Part shown: positions 12,596 to 24,849 of the stretch, one piece after another
Numbering within the stretch: the first letter of the stretch is position 1
Layout of the letters: every line of letters starts with the position of its first letter
NCBI RefSeq assembly: GCF_014905175.1
Contig: NC_057789.1
Span: forward strand, 6,262,001-6,326,000
From: Aphidius gifuensis
Lineage: Eukaryota > Arthropoda > Insecta > Hymenoptera > Braconidae
DNA: 64,000 nucleotides
Reading direction: 5' to 3'
Notes under the pieces: model-generated
The model's database searches: none
What the model saw: the letters and a program-made list of their open reading frames with translations, nothing else
What the model was told of the DNA's origin: nothing
Made by a program: the position numbers and the translations under genes

Positions 12596-15492
12596 TATTT
12601 ATTTTTTTTATTATTTATTTAACTAATTAATTTTTAATTTTTAATATATATAAAAAAACAAAATAATAATATGTCTATCACTTGGCACACCTTTCACCCA
12701 TTTGGTGGCCACATTTAATCACAAAAAAAAAACACAAAATATTAATCAAAAATTATTACAGCTTTTAAAATATAATATAAATTGACCAACTAAATAATAT
12801 TTACAATGAATATATAAATATTTTGTTTTTATAATGACGTGCACGTATTTTAACACGTTCAGACCGAACAAAATGAGAGAGACTCAGAGTGACTAAGAAA
12901 CGGAAATCTCACATTAAACTGTATGTGAATTTTGATGAACAAGGGACGTTGGGGGTTGGTCGGGGGTAAAGTAAAATCCAGGATGAACAAATACATATGT
13001 ATAATATATTTTCATCTCTTTTTATTTGTATTATTTTATATAGTTGTGTTTCATAATTAGCAATAGTATGTGTTGAGAGAGAATGATTGTGATTGGTCGA
13101 ATGACAACCAACCGTAAAATGTTACTTGTGTGTGTGTGTGTGTATATTTTCTCTCCTTCTTTTTTTAACACACACAGCCCTTCTTTTACCCGAGGAGCGT
13201 CCCCCTTTTTGCCTGCTTTTGCCTGCTTTTGCTGTAATGCAGATCGATGAAGAGACAGAGGGGCCAAGAGAAAAGGAAGGCTCATATAACAGCATACACA
13301 TACATAGAAATTGACCAATGAAATTGCTTGTTTTATTTGGGATCTCTCTCACTTTCAAGTTTCGAACAATTCGTACATCGCGCAATATGTCGCACGCAGT
13401 GCAATGTTGCCACGTTTATTTTTATTTTATTTATTTATTATCAATAAGACAAGATACTGATTCATCCTACATACCTGACACACAACATACCTACAATGTT
13501 AAATACTCTACGGTCTCAATTTGAATAATTTTTAACGAATATTTATTTCGCGCTTTTAAATTATATTTATTTATTTTTTTTTTTTTTTATATTTTTATGT
13601 TTATTTTGGTTGAGAAATTTTCCATTTTTTTACTCTGACTCATTCTGCAATTTACTCCGTTTTTTTTCTTTTTGATTTACTCCAAATTGTTAGGTTTTTT
13701 TTTTTGAAAAAATTTAGAGACAAACTGAGTAAATTCGGAGTAATTATTATTTATTTTTATAAGAAAACTTCAAGGCAATTTTTTTTATTTTATAATTTTT
13801 ATTGTTTACCAAGCGTAAATGCCGTTTTTGTTGATTCTTTAACAAATTTCGTTGGTAAATATTAAAAAGGCCTTTTTTTTTCGAGGACAAGTAATTTTTA
13901 ATGCAAAAAAAAAAAAAAAAAATTGATTGTCTTGATATAAACTGACAAGACAGGTTTTTTTTTAATTTTATTTTTTTGTAAAATAAGTAGTTTTATTGTA
14001 TTTTCGCTTTTTTTTTTTATAAAGTGCTGTAAATAAAAAAAAACCTGAGTGAAGGCACATGTTTAGACTCGTGGATTTTCCGGCGCGAAGAGAGAACAAG
14101 AAAATTACATTAATGGTATAATTTGACAACACTGTCGTTCGAAATAGCACATATTAAATGTACACATGCGAATGTATTGGTGACTTTCGCCGTGGGTCTG
14201 TATCTTTTTTTAGGAGCAGCAAATTAAATCTCAATTTCACCAAAAATATTTTTGTTTAATAAAAAAATTCATGTTATTTATTTATCGGTATTTTATTTTT
14301 CAATTATATTTATCATTTTTTTATTTTATCATAAAGATAATAAAGACATTTAATTTATTTTTCTATTGAAAAATAATTATGAAGGAAAAAAAAAAAAAAA
14401 ATTATATTTAAGATACCAGCTGTTGCGCTGATTGGTTGCATCATCATTCGACAAGATGGCAGTCTCGTCTGTTAAATTCACCTTTAATTAAATTTCTCCA
14501 TCGATAAAAATTTCAATTACTCAAAAAATATATTATCTATTATTTTTTAGAAATTTCGATACATTTATTTGAATTATTTTCTAAACGACTTTTGTAAATA
14601 AAAAAATTAATACAAATTTAGTTTGTGGGCTTCGTTAACCATAGTTCATGTTCGCTTATAAATAGTATGTGTTATTTTACCACACATTTAAAAGGCAATA
14701 TAATGTTGAAAACAGTTGGAAGTTGTTGGAAGGTTTCTGACAAGACCGATCAGGTATAAACATGTCGAGGTCTGACGCATCATTTTCTGTATGACCCTCT
14801 GTACAAATCCCACAATATACACAATATACACACACATGCAATATTATGCAACTCATCATTTCAACAATACATATAAATATGATGTACACATGTATGATCA
14901 TTATTGACAAGTTTCAATAAAAATGCATTTTCCAAGTATCAAGAGACAATAACATCATATAAATATTATATTCATCTCTCCCAATATGGATTAATGTTTT
15001 TATTTTTTATTTTTATTCATAATATACATCAGCTGAAATATAAAAATAGGATCATTTGAATTTTTAGACACAGTAGTAGGCGGCCATCTGCTGATATTAT
15101 TAAAGATTATGAGAGTTAGATTTTACCTTGAGAATTTGTGCTATAACGGTAATTTTAACTCTTTTTTTTTTTTTCTTTTTTATTGTCAATATTTTTTTTT
15201 TTTTTTAATGAAAATTGTACGTGTGTCGGGCAACATGGTGACTGTAGCTGACATCTATCAGGATAATTTAAAAATAATATCATTTAAATTTAGAGCAAAG
15301 TGGCAGCACCAACTGCACTGACGAAAATGCATTTGCAAAAAATAACTTTTTGAAAATGATTATTTTACAAGAATTAATTAGGATATTAAAATTTAAAAAT
15401 TTAGCTAATATTATTTGATTTTTTTGATATTATAAGGAAAAATAATTATTAAAAATTCTTTGGCAAAAATATTCGCGGGGGTTATCAACAAG
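12596..15492. other. Intergenic region with candidate promoters
   Basis: This holds the upstream region of the PPM1D-like gene and about 2.5 kb more. Islands of higher complexity occur at 12840-13000 and 13180-13300 (including a TTTTGCCTGC direct repeat near 13207-13232), 14050-14220, 14415-14475 and 15060-15110. The island at 14415-14475 has an inverted CCAAT box (ATTGGT) and AAGATGGC. The one at 15080 has GCCATCT, the reverse of a similar site. These look like YY1/Pho-type core promoter elements, but no gene downstream was identified. A short CA/TG repeat lies near 13127-13143. Confidence 0.5.
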
Positions 15493-15564
15493 AGCAGAGT
15501 GGCGCAGTGGAAGCGTGCTGGGCCCATAACCCAGAGGTCCGTGGATCGAAACCACGCTCTGCTA
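15493..15564 (+). tRNA. Initiator tRNA-Met (anticodon CAT)
   Basis: A 72-nt cloverleaf without intron or encoded CCA. The acceptor stem AGCAGAG (15493-15499) pairs with CTCTGCT (15557-15563), followed by discriminator A. The anticodon loop is CCCATAA (15523-15529) with CAT at 15525-15527. The T stem CGTGG/CCACG (15540-15544/15552-15556) encloses loop ATCGAAA. Initiator hallmarks are all present: A1-T72 pair, three G-C pairs at the base of the anticodon stem, A54 in place of T54, and C33 as in animal initiator tRNAs. The internal A box (TGGCGCAGTGG) and B box (GGATCGAAACC) supply the RNA polymerase III promoter. A T6 run at 15573-15578 is a suitable terminator. Confidence 0.97.
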
Positions 15565-15912
15565 GAAATTTATTTTTTATTTTTGTTTTACTTATATTAA
15601 CTATAACTAATACATGAATCAATAAATTAAAAAAAAATAATTATAAAATAAAAAACAATTAATAATAATTAAAATTTATTAATATATATATTTTAAATCA
15701 TAAAATTTGCTAATATAAATTAATATTTTAATATTTTTAAATAAAAAAAAAAATAATGTGAGTAAGTACATATAATTATATAATAAATACACGATATATA
15801 ATGAATATATAATAATTGAATTAGGAGTAATTAGTGATATTAGCGAGTTGTTTCGCATCAGGTACTACACGATTTGCAACATCTACATGTATAATAATAT
15901 AATACCTTGACA
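15565..15912. other. AT-rich spacer
   Basis: Between the tRNA and the stop codon of the LRR gene. Apart from the tRNA terminator it probably holds only the LRR gene's 3' untranslated region. A modest non-AT patch at 15845-15900 has no coding potential that I can see. Confidence 0.6.
15573..15578 (+). terminator. RNA polymerase III oligo-T terminator
   Basis: Six consecutive T residues eight bases past the end of the initiator tRNA. This is the usual Pol III stop signal. Confidence 0.7.
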
Positions 15913-18900
15913 TTAACACATTAAGAACATGATGACAGTTAAAACAATTGTCAAATTAATATTAATAAAATTATAAGCAGCAGTATTAACACTACTTTTT
16001 TTATAATTTTGTAAATTTTGTACAATTTCACGACTATCATGTGGACACTTGTAATATGTATATCCAATTGCTCGAACTTCTAAAAATTGTTTAAGATCCT
16101 GCCAGCATCTCCATTTAAGTGGATTTCTTCCAAATTCAAGTGTATCAATTCTCGGTAAATTAACAAATGTACTTGTATAAATACACTGAAACATATTATC
16201 TTCTAAATTTAAATATTGCAACATTTTCAAGTCATCCAATGCACCAGTTTCAATTTCCATTAAATTATTGTGACTTAAATCAAGCCAATTTAAATTTTCA
16301 CATTCTTTAAACCATTCATTTTGTATAATTGTAAAACGATTATCTTTAATAACAAGTTTTTCAAGTTTATGCAATCCCCAAAATGCTCTTGAATCAATAT
16401 CCCTCAATGAACAATTTCTTAAAATTAATTCAGTTAAATTTTGGAATCTAGCAAAGGTAATTGCTGGTAAATGGGGTAAATAACTATCATAAATTTCAAT
16501 TGATCTAACATTACTTGGAACATTGCTGAGTATAAATTTATCTCCATTACTGCAGTGATAATGGGTGTGTTCATGGGTTGAAAAACATGAACCACTAATA
16601 TTTGTTAGTGGGATGGGAATATCAAGATATGGAGTGGATGTTATTGCTGTTGTTGTTGGTGGTGGTGTTGGTTGAAGTGGTATTGATACATTTGGCTTAA
16701 GAATAACAGATGATTGACATGTACTCCAATTTGATTCACCATTGCCATACAAAACATCATTCAAACATTTTCCAGCACAATAAATATTACGATCTTCAAT
16801 TATTCGAGCAAGTCTACGTGCACATAGACAAGTCCATGGATTTCCTGCAACACTGAGCTCTCGAAGATATCGTAATTTTTCTAAATTTTCAATTCCAATG
16901 CAATTCATTAAATTTTCTGATATATCAATATTTTCCAAGTATGGTAATTGATCAAATATACCATTATCAATACGACCAATATTATTTCTTGATAAATCAA
17001 GATGACGTATATTTCTAACATCACCAAACCATTCTGATCGAACAACTTGAATGTCATTATCACGAATAACAAGACTCTCAAGATTTACAAGTCCATCAAA
17101 TGCTCTATGTTCAATATCTTGAATTGAACAATCACGAAATTCAAGTCTTTTAAGATAGCCATTAAATTTTTGAAAGACATATGAATTTATTGTTTCAATT
17201 TGAGATTTTGAAAAAATAATTGTTTCGATAGTTGAGGGAAGTGATTTAATGTCAATCAAAGATGCTTGAGAACAAACATATGTATGTCCACGTAGATGAT
17301 TGTAACGATGATGATGATGATATTTTTGTGCTGGTACTGTTTGACAACCACCGTGTAAAGCAGCTGGAGGTGCTGTTGTTTCGACAATTATTGGTGGTCT
17401 CGGGGTTGTTTGAATTGGAGGAGGTCTTGGACGTGGAACTGGTGTTTCATATCCCCAACTCCATCTCACTCTTCCTGTTGTTGTGTAGTTGTAAAAATCC
17501 TGCAAGTATCATTTTAAATTTCAATATACAAAATAATTTTTATGCAGAATATTTAGAATAAAATTTAACTTACTTGAGTATCAGTGTTTTGAATGATAAT
17601 TGGTAATCCGCCTTTTTCAAAACATCCTGGTCCATCAGCTCGGCTATTACTAATATCATAGGCAATTCTTTTATCTGTTAAATAACTCTCAAGATCTCGT
17701 CGACATGAACACAACCATGGATTTCCTGATGTTACAATACGTTCCAATGATTGAAGACCTTGAAAAGTTTCTTCAGGTAAACAAGTTAATCTATTTGATG
17801 ATAAATCAAGTTGTCGTAGATTTTTTAAATTTTGTAATGCATTATATTCAAATTTTTGAATAAAACATTTTTCAAGAACAAGATCATTTAATCTTGATAA
17901 ATCTCTGAATAAATAATTATTAATAATAGGCATTTTTGCACCAATTATAACTAATCTTTGTAATTTATGAAGTCCAGCAAATGCCTCAGGTTCAATATTT
18001 TCAATACCACAATTTTTTAATGTAATACTTCTCAAGCTATTACCAAATCTAAAAAAACTATATCTTCTTATTGTTGGAATTCTAATGTCAAACAATTCAA
18101 TCCAGCCAATTTCATCTGGCAAACGATCGAGATATGATATACTAGAAGCAGTTGCTTCTCTCCATTCAATTTTTTTATGATTTGAATAATCGTAATTTGA
18201 ATTTTGTGAAGGTGGTAATGATGGATACTCCAATACAGCCATACAATCATAAACACGATGAGTTGATTTTTGTGTTAATGAATAACTTGAATTTTTATAA
18301 TAATAATTTTGCCATCTTTTTCTACGTCCATGATAAATATCATTAACACTTGATGATGATAAACCTTGATCAATTTTACGTTCTTCAAAAAATACCTTAA
18401 GTGATTTTCTACAATCACACATCCATGGATTTTCATCAATTCTCATTGTTTTAAGTCTTTGCATTTTTTTTAAATTATCAATTGGAAGACAATCAAGATC
18501 ATTATTTTTTAAACTAAGTACTTCAAGACGTTTACTTAATATATTTAATACTTCTGGCTCAATATAAATTAATCCAGTATTATCAAGTGTAAGCATTTTT
18601 AAATTTGACATATATTTAAACATTGATTGTCGTGCAACATTTAATTTTGTATTTGAAAATACAAACCATTCTAATTTATCAAGACCTCTAAAAGCATCTG
18701 TATCTAATTCACGTATTTCACAATTATAAAATGTTAATTTACGTAAATTTTTAAAACGTAAAAATTCATCAGCCGGTATAATATTAAATTTAACAACAGT
18801 AAATTCAATCCAATCAGCTTCATTTGGCACATCTGCTAAATCATCAAGGTCACCATTAATACAAACATATGCAATTGTACGTTCGCCATATCTCTCAATA

Positions 18901-18992
18901 TCAACTGGTGCCAAACTGCATTTTGACTCAACACTTTTAAATATAAATGCTAAAATTAAAATCACTCCAACTAATAAATTCATATTTATCAA
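15913..18992 (-). CDS. Secreted/GPI-anchored protein with four LRR modules
   Basis: Two long minus-strand frames join through a 74-bp phase-0 intron: exon 18992-17574 ends at caa|gtaagt, and exon 17499-15913 begins after ttgcag. The product is 1001 residues. It has a signal peptide (about 1-23) and then four modules of roughly 235-270 residues. Each module starts with a Cys-bearing cap, carries about five leucine-rich repeats (for example FRDLSRLNDLVLEKCFIQKF) and ends in an LRRCT-like cap: NPWMCDC (188), NPWLCSC (424), NPWTCLC (693) and a diverged NPLKWRC (932). A Pro-rich linker (about 492-520) separates modules 2 and 3. The last 17 residues are hydrophobic and end the protein, which suits a GPI-attachment signal or terminal membrane segment. 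Such proteins are usually cell-surface adhesion or recognition molecules; I cannot name an orthologue. Confidence 0.85.
17500..17573 (-). other. Intron joining the two halves of the LRR gene
   Basis: On the minus strand the sequence runs caa|GTAAGT ... ttgcAG|gat, with a near-ideal donor. It keeps the reading frame (Thr-Gln | Asp-Phe-Tyr). Without splicing, the first frame stops two codons into the intron. The downstream half has neither a signal peptide nor an ATG near its start. One gene is therefore a better reading than two. Confidence 0.85.
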
Positions 18993-21900
18993 TATTTAAT
19001 TAAAATAACACACAAGTGGGTGAATAGTTATCACAAATTATATTTTTATTATAAACTGTAGTTAATCAAGGTTTTTATTTGAATTTATTATGCAATAATA
19101 TCAAACCGAATTAGTACAATCAAGGTTGAACAAACACTGCAACTTTGGAGTATATCTTGTTGCTCTTCTTAGTCACCCTCGCATTTCTAGCACAACACCA
19201 ACAATGGATATATAAATATTATATTATTCCCTTGATATGAACATTATATTACAAGTCATTTTTTAATCCAAAATAGTGACTTGACTATGTGAACGTTGAT
19301 GTTTAAATGCCACAAACTGTCATATGAAATTTTTAACATTTAGGTCAAATTGTCTTTACAATAATTTTCTAAAGGAAATAGATATAAAGCTAAGGGTTTG
19401 GCTTATAAAAGCGCACTTTCTTATTTCATCTATATCAAAAAAGAAAAAAAAAAGATAAAAAGGCACTCCTGTAGGTAGATATATACTAATTGACTGAATG
19501 ATCGATTTGCACTAGTCACAAAGACGATTAGATGGGTTTTGTTGGGTAAAGCAATCGACCGACTGACCGCTCTGCTGTATGAAACAAGCGGTTATATAAA
19601 CCCGTAAGGACAAGGTCAAATTTTCCCCTATGTTTTGCTCTATCTTTAGATGCTTTACTCTGCGTATTTGTTTGATGTATATTTACTAGGTGAATATTTT
19701 CAATGCACACTACTTGTATGATTTTGGTAATACAACTTTTCGTGAGTAACAATATATATATTGTAGTGACTCCCTCCTTCCTATAATTATCATCAACAAC
19801 ATCAACAGCATCAACATCATCTCAATATATATATTGTAGTGACTCCCTCCTTCCTATAATTATCATCAACAACATCAACAGCATCAACATCATCTCACGT
19901 ACACACACGTGTTTTTATGTTACTCATATTTGTATCAACATGTGCATTCAATATGTAGCTGGCAAAAAAATTCACTCAATTTTAAACGATGAACTCAATT
20001 CAATTTGGATCATGTATGAATAAATGTTAATTGCAATTAATTAAAGATGTAGAATATTTTTTTTCTTTACTCAATTTTTTAACAGGAAATATAATATCGA
20101 AAAAAAAAAAAAATTAATAGATGATGTAATTATTATTTTACTACCTACGATCGACTTTGAAGTTTCTTCTGCATAATGTATATGCATTATTTTAATAAAC
20201 TTCCTTGGATATAATTTTGTTTATTTATTTATTTTTTTTTTTCGTTAGATAATTGTATATTTGAAATTTTTTATATTAATGGAACTTTTAATTTACATAA
20301 ATATATAATAATTATAAAATTTTTCTATAAAGCAAAGTAGAGTAAGGATTTTTTTTTTTCATTTAAATATTTTTTAAATAGAAATAATTTTGATGTAATT
20401 AATAATTTTATATGAAAATTTAAATAAATTTGTGTTGATAAAATTAATTATTATTTTTCATCTTAATTTAAAGAGCCAAAGTGTTACAAGTTCATGTGTC
20501 GGACGTGACAAAGACAGTAGTCCAATTTATCATCAACCCACTCATTCTAATTATGAAATCTTCAACAACATTGGGGTGTTTGGCCGATGAATAATAACAA
20601 ATTGAAAAAAAAAAAAAACATCTCAATTTATTTTATTGTTTATAAATTTCTAATGTAAATATTTTGCCTTAAATTAAAATTTGTCGTATAAAAAAAAATT
20701 TGTAAATAAAATTTAACATAATATTTTGTGCATAGTACGCACATGTGGCTAATCGTAATGTTAAATAACACATGGCTGTCAAGAGCATACAGGGAGGAGT
20801 TTTCAAGACATACGTTTGTCTGTTTTATAGTAAAAATTCATAGATGTTTGATTTTTATTTATGTGTTTATGACGTCATATCTGTCGCCACGAAAGGAGAC
20901 CAAGTATAATTCACATACGCCCAACTAAATAATAGTTTAAACTGACATTACACATTAACTATATATGAAAAAATAATATTACATATTATTAGAAATAATT
21001 AATAGGTTTTCTAAAAAAATTCTACGAATTGGTATTTATGATTAATTACATTTGTTTTATCCTTATGAGTGTATTTTTTTTTTTTTAAGCACAGTAAAGA
21101 TCAATTTTGATGATGTCTACATGTCGTGATCACCAGTGCATAACACCATTATTTGTATACATATAATAAGTAGTGAGATGATCTTGGGCTTTGATGACAA
21201 TCATTTTATACTCGATGGAAAAAATAATATAAAAAATTGATAGGTATATTATTTTTAACGTCAAAGAAATGGGTGTGTGTTTGATAAATTTTTTTTACAA
21301 ATAAATGTCTAGATAAAAGGATTTATTTGATATATATTTTTTAATTATTATATATTTTATTTATGTCAAAGAAATTACGGAATTTCTATTGGTTTTAAAG
21401 TCACGTTTTATTAGGATATGTATATCGAAACTATTATAAACGCACGTGACCTTCAATGTGTCTTACATTATTCATCAGCTTTTCGTTTCTTAACTTGAAT
21501 GAAAAATTTAAAACAAAAAGTATTTGTAAATTTTCATACTCGGATATACATAACGCGGTTTGAATTTTATTTTTTATTATTATGTTACTTGGCATTAAAT
21601 ATCACGAATAATAAATTAACACGATACAAGTCGCAATAATATTCTTGGCAAATATCACCAATTGATATATATAAATAGCAATATTACAAGTTGTTCATAA
21701 TACTCAACATGTATCTTGTAACCACCTACACTGACTTTATCTAAATAAACATTAAAATATTATATAAAAAAAAAACAATAAAATAATAAAGCTGTATAAT
21801 GAAAGAAAAATTACTTAAAAAATTTGACAAAAAAATAGATTTAAAAATAAATCACGTCACTTTTATTTTTTCGACAATTGATTATGAAAATTTTATAGAT

Positions 21901-24849
21901 TTCTAATGTCAATAATTCTAATAGTGAGTGTTATTATTTTATTTTATATTTAGGTCAATATCCCGTTACTTTTTCGTTTGTTAATTTTGGCCTTTGGGTC
22001 ATCCCTTAATAATAAACACATTAACATAATAATAAAATTATGAAAAATAAAAAACATATTATAATTTATAAATCAGCCACATGCCAACCACATTTCTAGT
22101 ATGTCAACCAACTGGCATATCATATCATCATGCTCATTCAAGCCTAATAAAAGTATATCTTAAAAAATATTAATAAAAAAAAAAATATATAATCTCGATC
22201 AAAGAGAGATTATTATAAAATAAAATAGCCTTGAAATAAATAAGAAGCGCACATTAGTAAAATCATATAATTATAATAAAATTAATAAATAAAAAAAAAA
22301 TATTACATATATAAAAATTTAATCTACACCTTTGATTTCCGCATAATTTTTTTATCAGGGTCATTTGTTAATTTTCTTGCGAATATGAAGGCGTTATAAC
22401 CATGGCAAATTTTATTTTATCCAATCGATGATTATTTATACAAAAACCAGTTTTTAAAAAATTTAAAAAAGTTTAAAAAAAAAATATACGTTATTATAAG
22501 TTTCGATATATAATATCTCTTGTAAATTGGGGTACAGAATGCTGGGGTGTAATTTAACAAGTCAGGACTATTAAACAGGGATGTTTATATTTCATTTAAC
22601 GATCATGGAAAATCGGGTCACATGTTTTCAGTTGCTAAACATAAAAAAAAAGCAGCAACAGCAGCAGCAGCATCCGATGAGTGAAAAAGAAGAAGAAGAA
22701 GAAGAAAAAGAAGGCAGGTGATGTGTATCCAAGGAAAGGGAACATACACAAATAAAAAAAAGTCCCAATATTCCAACTGGACTGATTCATCTATTGGCTG
22801 GTTGATTGGGCCCTCTGCTGGTACAACTTAGCGCCTGGATGCCTCTCTCTTTTTCTCTCTCTTGAGAAATAATTTTTTTTTCTTTTTAATATATATTTTT
22901 TATATATAATAATAATGTATATATGTGGGTTTGTAAATGTATTTATGTTGGAAAGTAAGTAAGTAGTATAAGCTGGTTATATTGCAAAGCCACCAGGGCC
23001 GCCACGAAAATCTCATCAGTCCCCTCGACAGTCCCTGCCAGTCCCGCAACACAAACTAAACTCGTCTTACCAATTATTCATTGTGTTTGTCTTAATATTA
23101 CACTATTATTTTGTGTATTTATATTTAATTATCAAATTAATGACAATTACAAATTATGTGTGTTTTAATTGCTTAAATGTTTTTAATAATTTAATCATTT
23201 AAAATGCCTAAAATTAGTGCTAATAATGAGTACACATAAATGTGGATATTATTTGATGTTATTGTTATTATATTGATTGATCAAAGAAATAGAAAAATAG
23301 TGATAAAAAAGTATATTAAATAAATATGAGATAGATTAACTCCGAGGAGTAGTTTTTTTTTTGTTCTATTTTGTGTTGTTAATGTTGTCTCATTCAATGA
23401 ATGAGGAAATAAAAAATGATTTGTTCGTGACAATGTCAATCTTATCATTTGGTTTATTAAACAATTTTTTGACGAGCAAAGACAACGTTGCATTCCGACG
23501 GGTTTCGTTGTCGTTGTCGTTGTCGTCGTCGTCGTCATCGTGAACGACCTCTCACGATCAACTCTAACTGGCCAACTTGGATGCATCCAAAGTACCGTAC
23601 AATATAGCCAATTAATAATAAATTTATCAATTTCTATTTTTTTTTTAATATTTGCCAAATATTTATTTTTATATATATTGTAATTTATTTAAAATTTCAT
23701 ATTAGTTTTACTGTGATTTTATCTTTATGATAATTTATCCTGATTTTTTTTTTTTTCCTAGTTGATTTTTAAAAAAAATAATTCATAAAGTGTGATAAAA
23801 ACAATTAAAAAATTAATTAGTGATTATTGTGTTATTAATTTTATTTTATGAAAATTAAATCATTTAATTAATTTTACATTATTTATGGCTGAGTATATTA
23901 AAATAATGTGAAAGCTGTGAAAAGATACTCGACTTGAATTAGCCACTCCTTTAAACATTTTTTTTTTTTTTTTATAATTTTATTGAACGTATTTATTTTT
24001 TTTCTCTCATTAATGCTTCTTGCCTGCAACAAGTGTTTAGAAACAAAAAAAAAAAATAACGTCACAAACTTGAATGCACTCATTCGTAACGTTAGAAATC
24101 AAGATAATATTTTTTCGAAAAAAAATAAAAAAACTATTTTAAATAATCAACTTAATAAAGCAAATTTTGTGAGTGAATTTAAATGAACTAAAGTGATTTA
24201 AATTAAATATAAATTAAAGCTATAAAAAAATTAAATTTATAAACAGTGATGATATACGAGTGTCATTGAGACACTGAAGTTTACATTGAGAATATGAGAA
24301 TAAACGTAAATACATTATTTGGCAAATGTATTAATTCAAGTGTACATATATATATTTTAATAAACACAATTACAATTTTTGTATGAACAAGTATTAACGA
24401 TATATATACACGAAACCAAGTTGTTCGATTTCTCATCGTTATCATTTTGCTAACATCAAAAGATAAGCAACACGAGAACTCTAAATATAAAAGAAAAAAA
24501 AAATTTTATAAAATGTTAAATCGTTAAATTAATATAATACGTGTCTTATTTTTTATTATATTTTCATCTAAAATTAATAATAATAAAGTGTTGATAATTA
24601 TAAATAAAAAATATATTATTCAATTGATAATGGTGGAGAGCATATCTGATGATAGAAAAATTACAAAGAGTTAAATGATTAAATTGATGACGTCAGTTAA
24701 ATATTAATAGTACTTCTCGACCAGTGATATATTTAGACAACTTAATAATTGTCATGAATTTATTAAAGTGAAATAAATAATAATAATAAAGATATTCTAA
24801 AAAAATTCTAAAAAGTGCAGTTGAATTTTTTTAGAATAGAGAAGTGACC
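18993..24849. other. Long non-coding interval upstream of cytospin
   Basis: It separates the divergent LRR gene (-) and cytospin (+). No coding exon was recognised. Patches that look like untranslated exons or promoters are at 19380-19660 (with TATAAAAG at about 19405 on the + strand), 20460-20600, 20720-20930, 22550-22860, 22970-23080 (GC-richer) and 23480-23620. The last holds a GTCGTT/GTC simple repeat at about 23506-23541. Several of these are probably 5' untranslated exons of cytospin. The stretch just before 24850 is likely its proximal 5' UTR. Confidence 0.5.
19751..19897. repeat. Perfect 73-bp tandem duplication
   Basis: Bases 19751-19823 are repeated without a mismatch at 19824-19896, and one more base continues the match. 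Each copy starts with an AT dinucleotide run, passes through TGACTCCCTCCTTCC and ends in CATCAACA-type triplets. Identity suggests a recent duplication, or an assembly artefact. Confidence 0.95.

Noticed and set aside
13031..13524. Several overlapping frames of 60-95 codons on both strands
   Set aside because: Overlap on both strands, driven by a TG repeat and a pyrimidine-rich patch; more likely untranslated or promoter sequence.
14677..14910. 77-codon minus-strand frame, Ile/Cys/Tyr-rich
   Set aside because: Arises from ACACAATATAC-type repeats; no signal peptide, domain or splice partner.
17262..17561. 99-codon + strand frame overlapping the LRR gene
   Set aside because: Antisense shadow of the LRR gene's second exon and intron.
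20728..20928. 66-codon + strand frame with mixed composition
   Set aside because: No splice partner, no motif and no promoter context; may be part of an untranslated exon.
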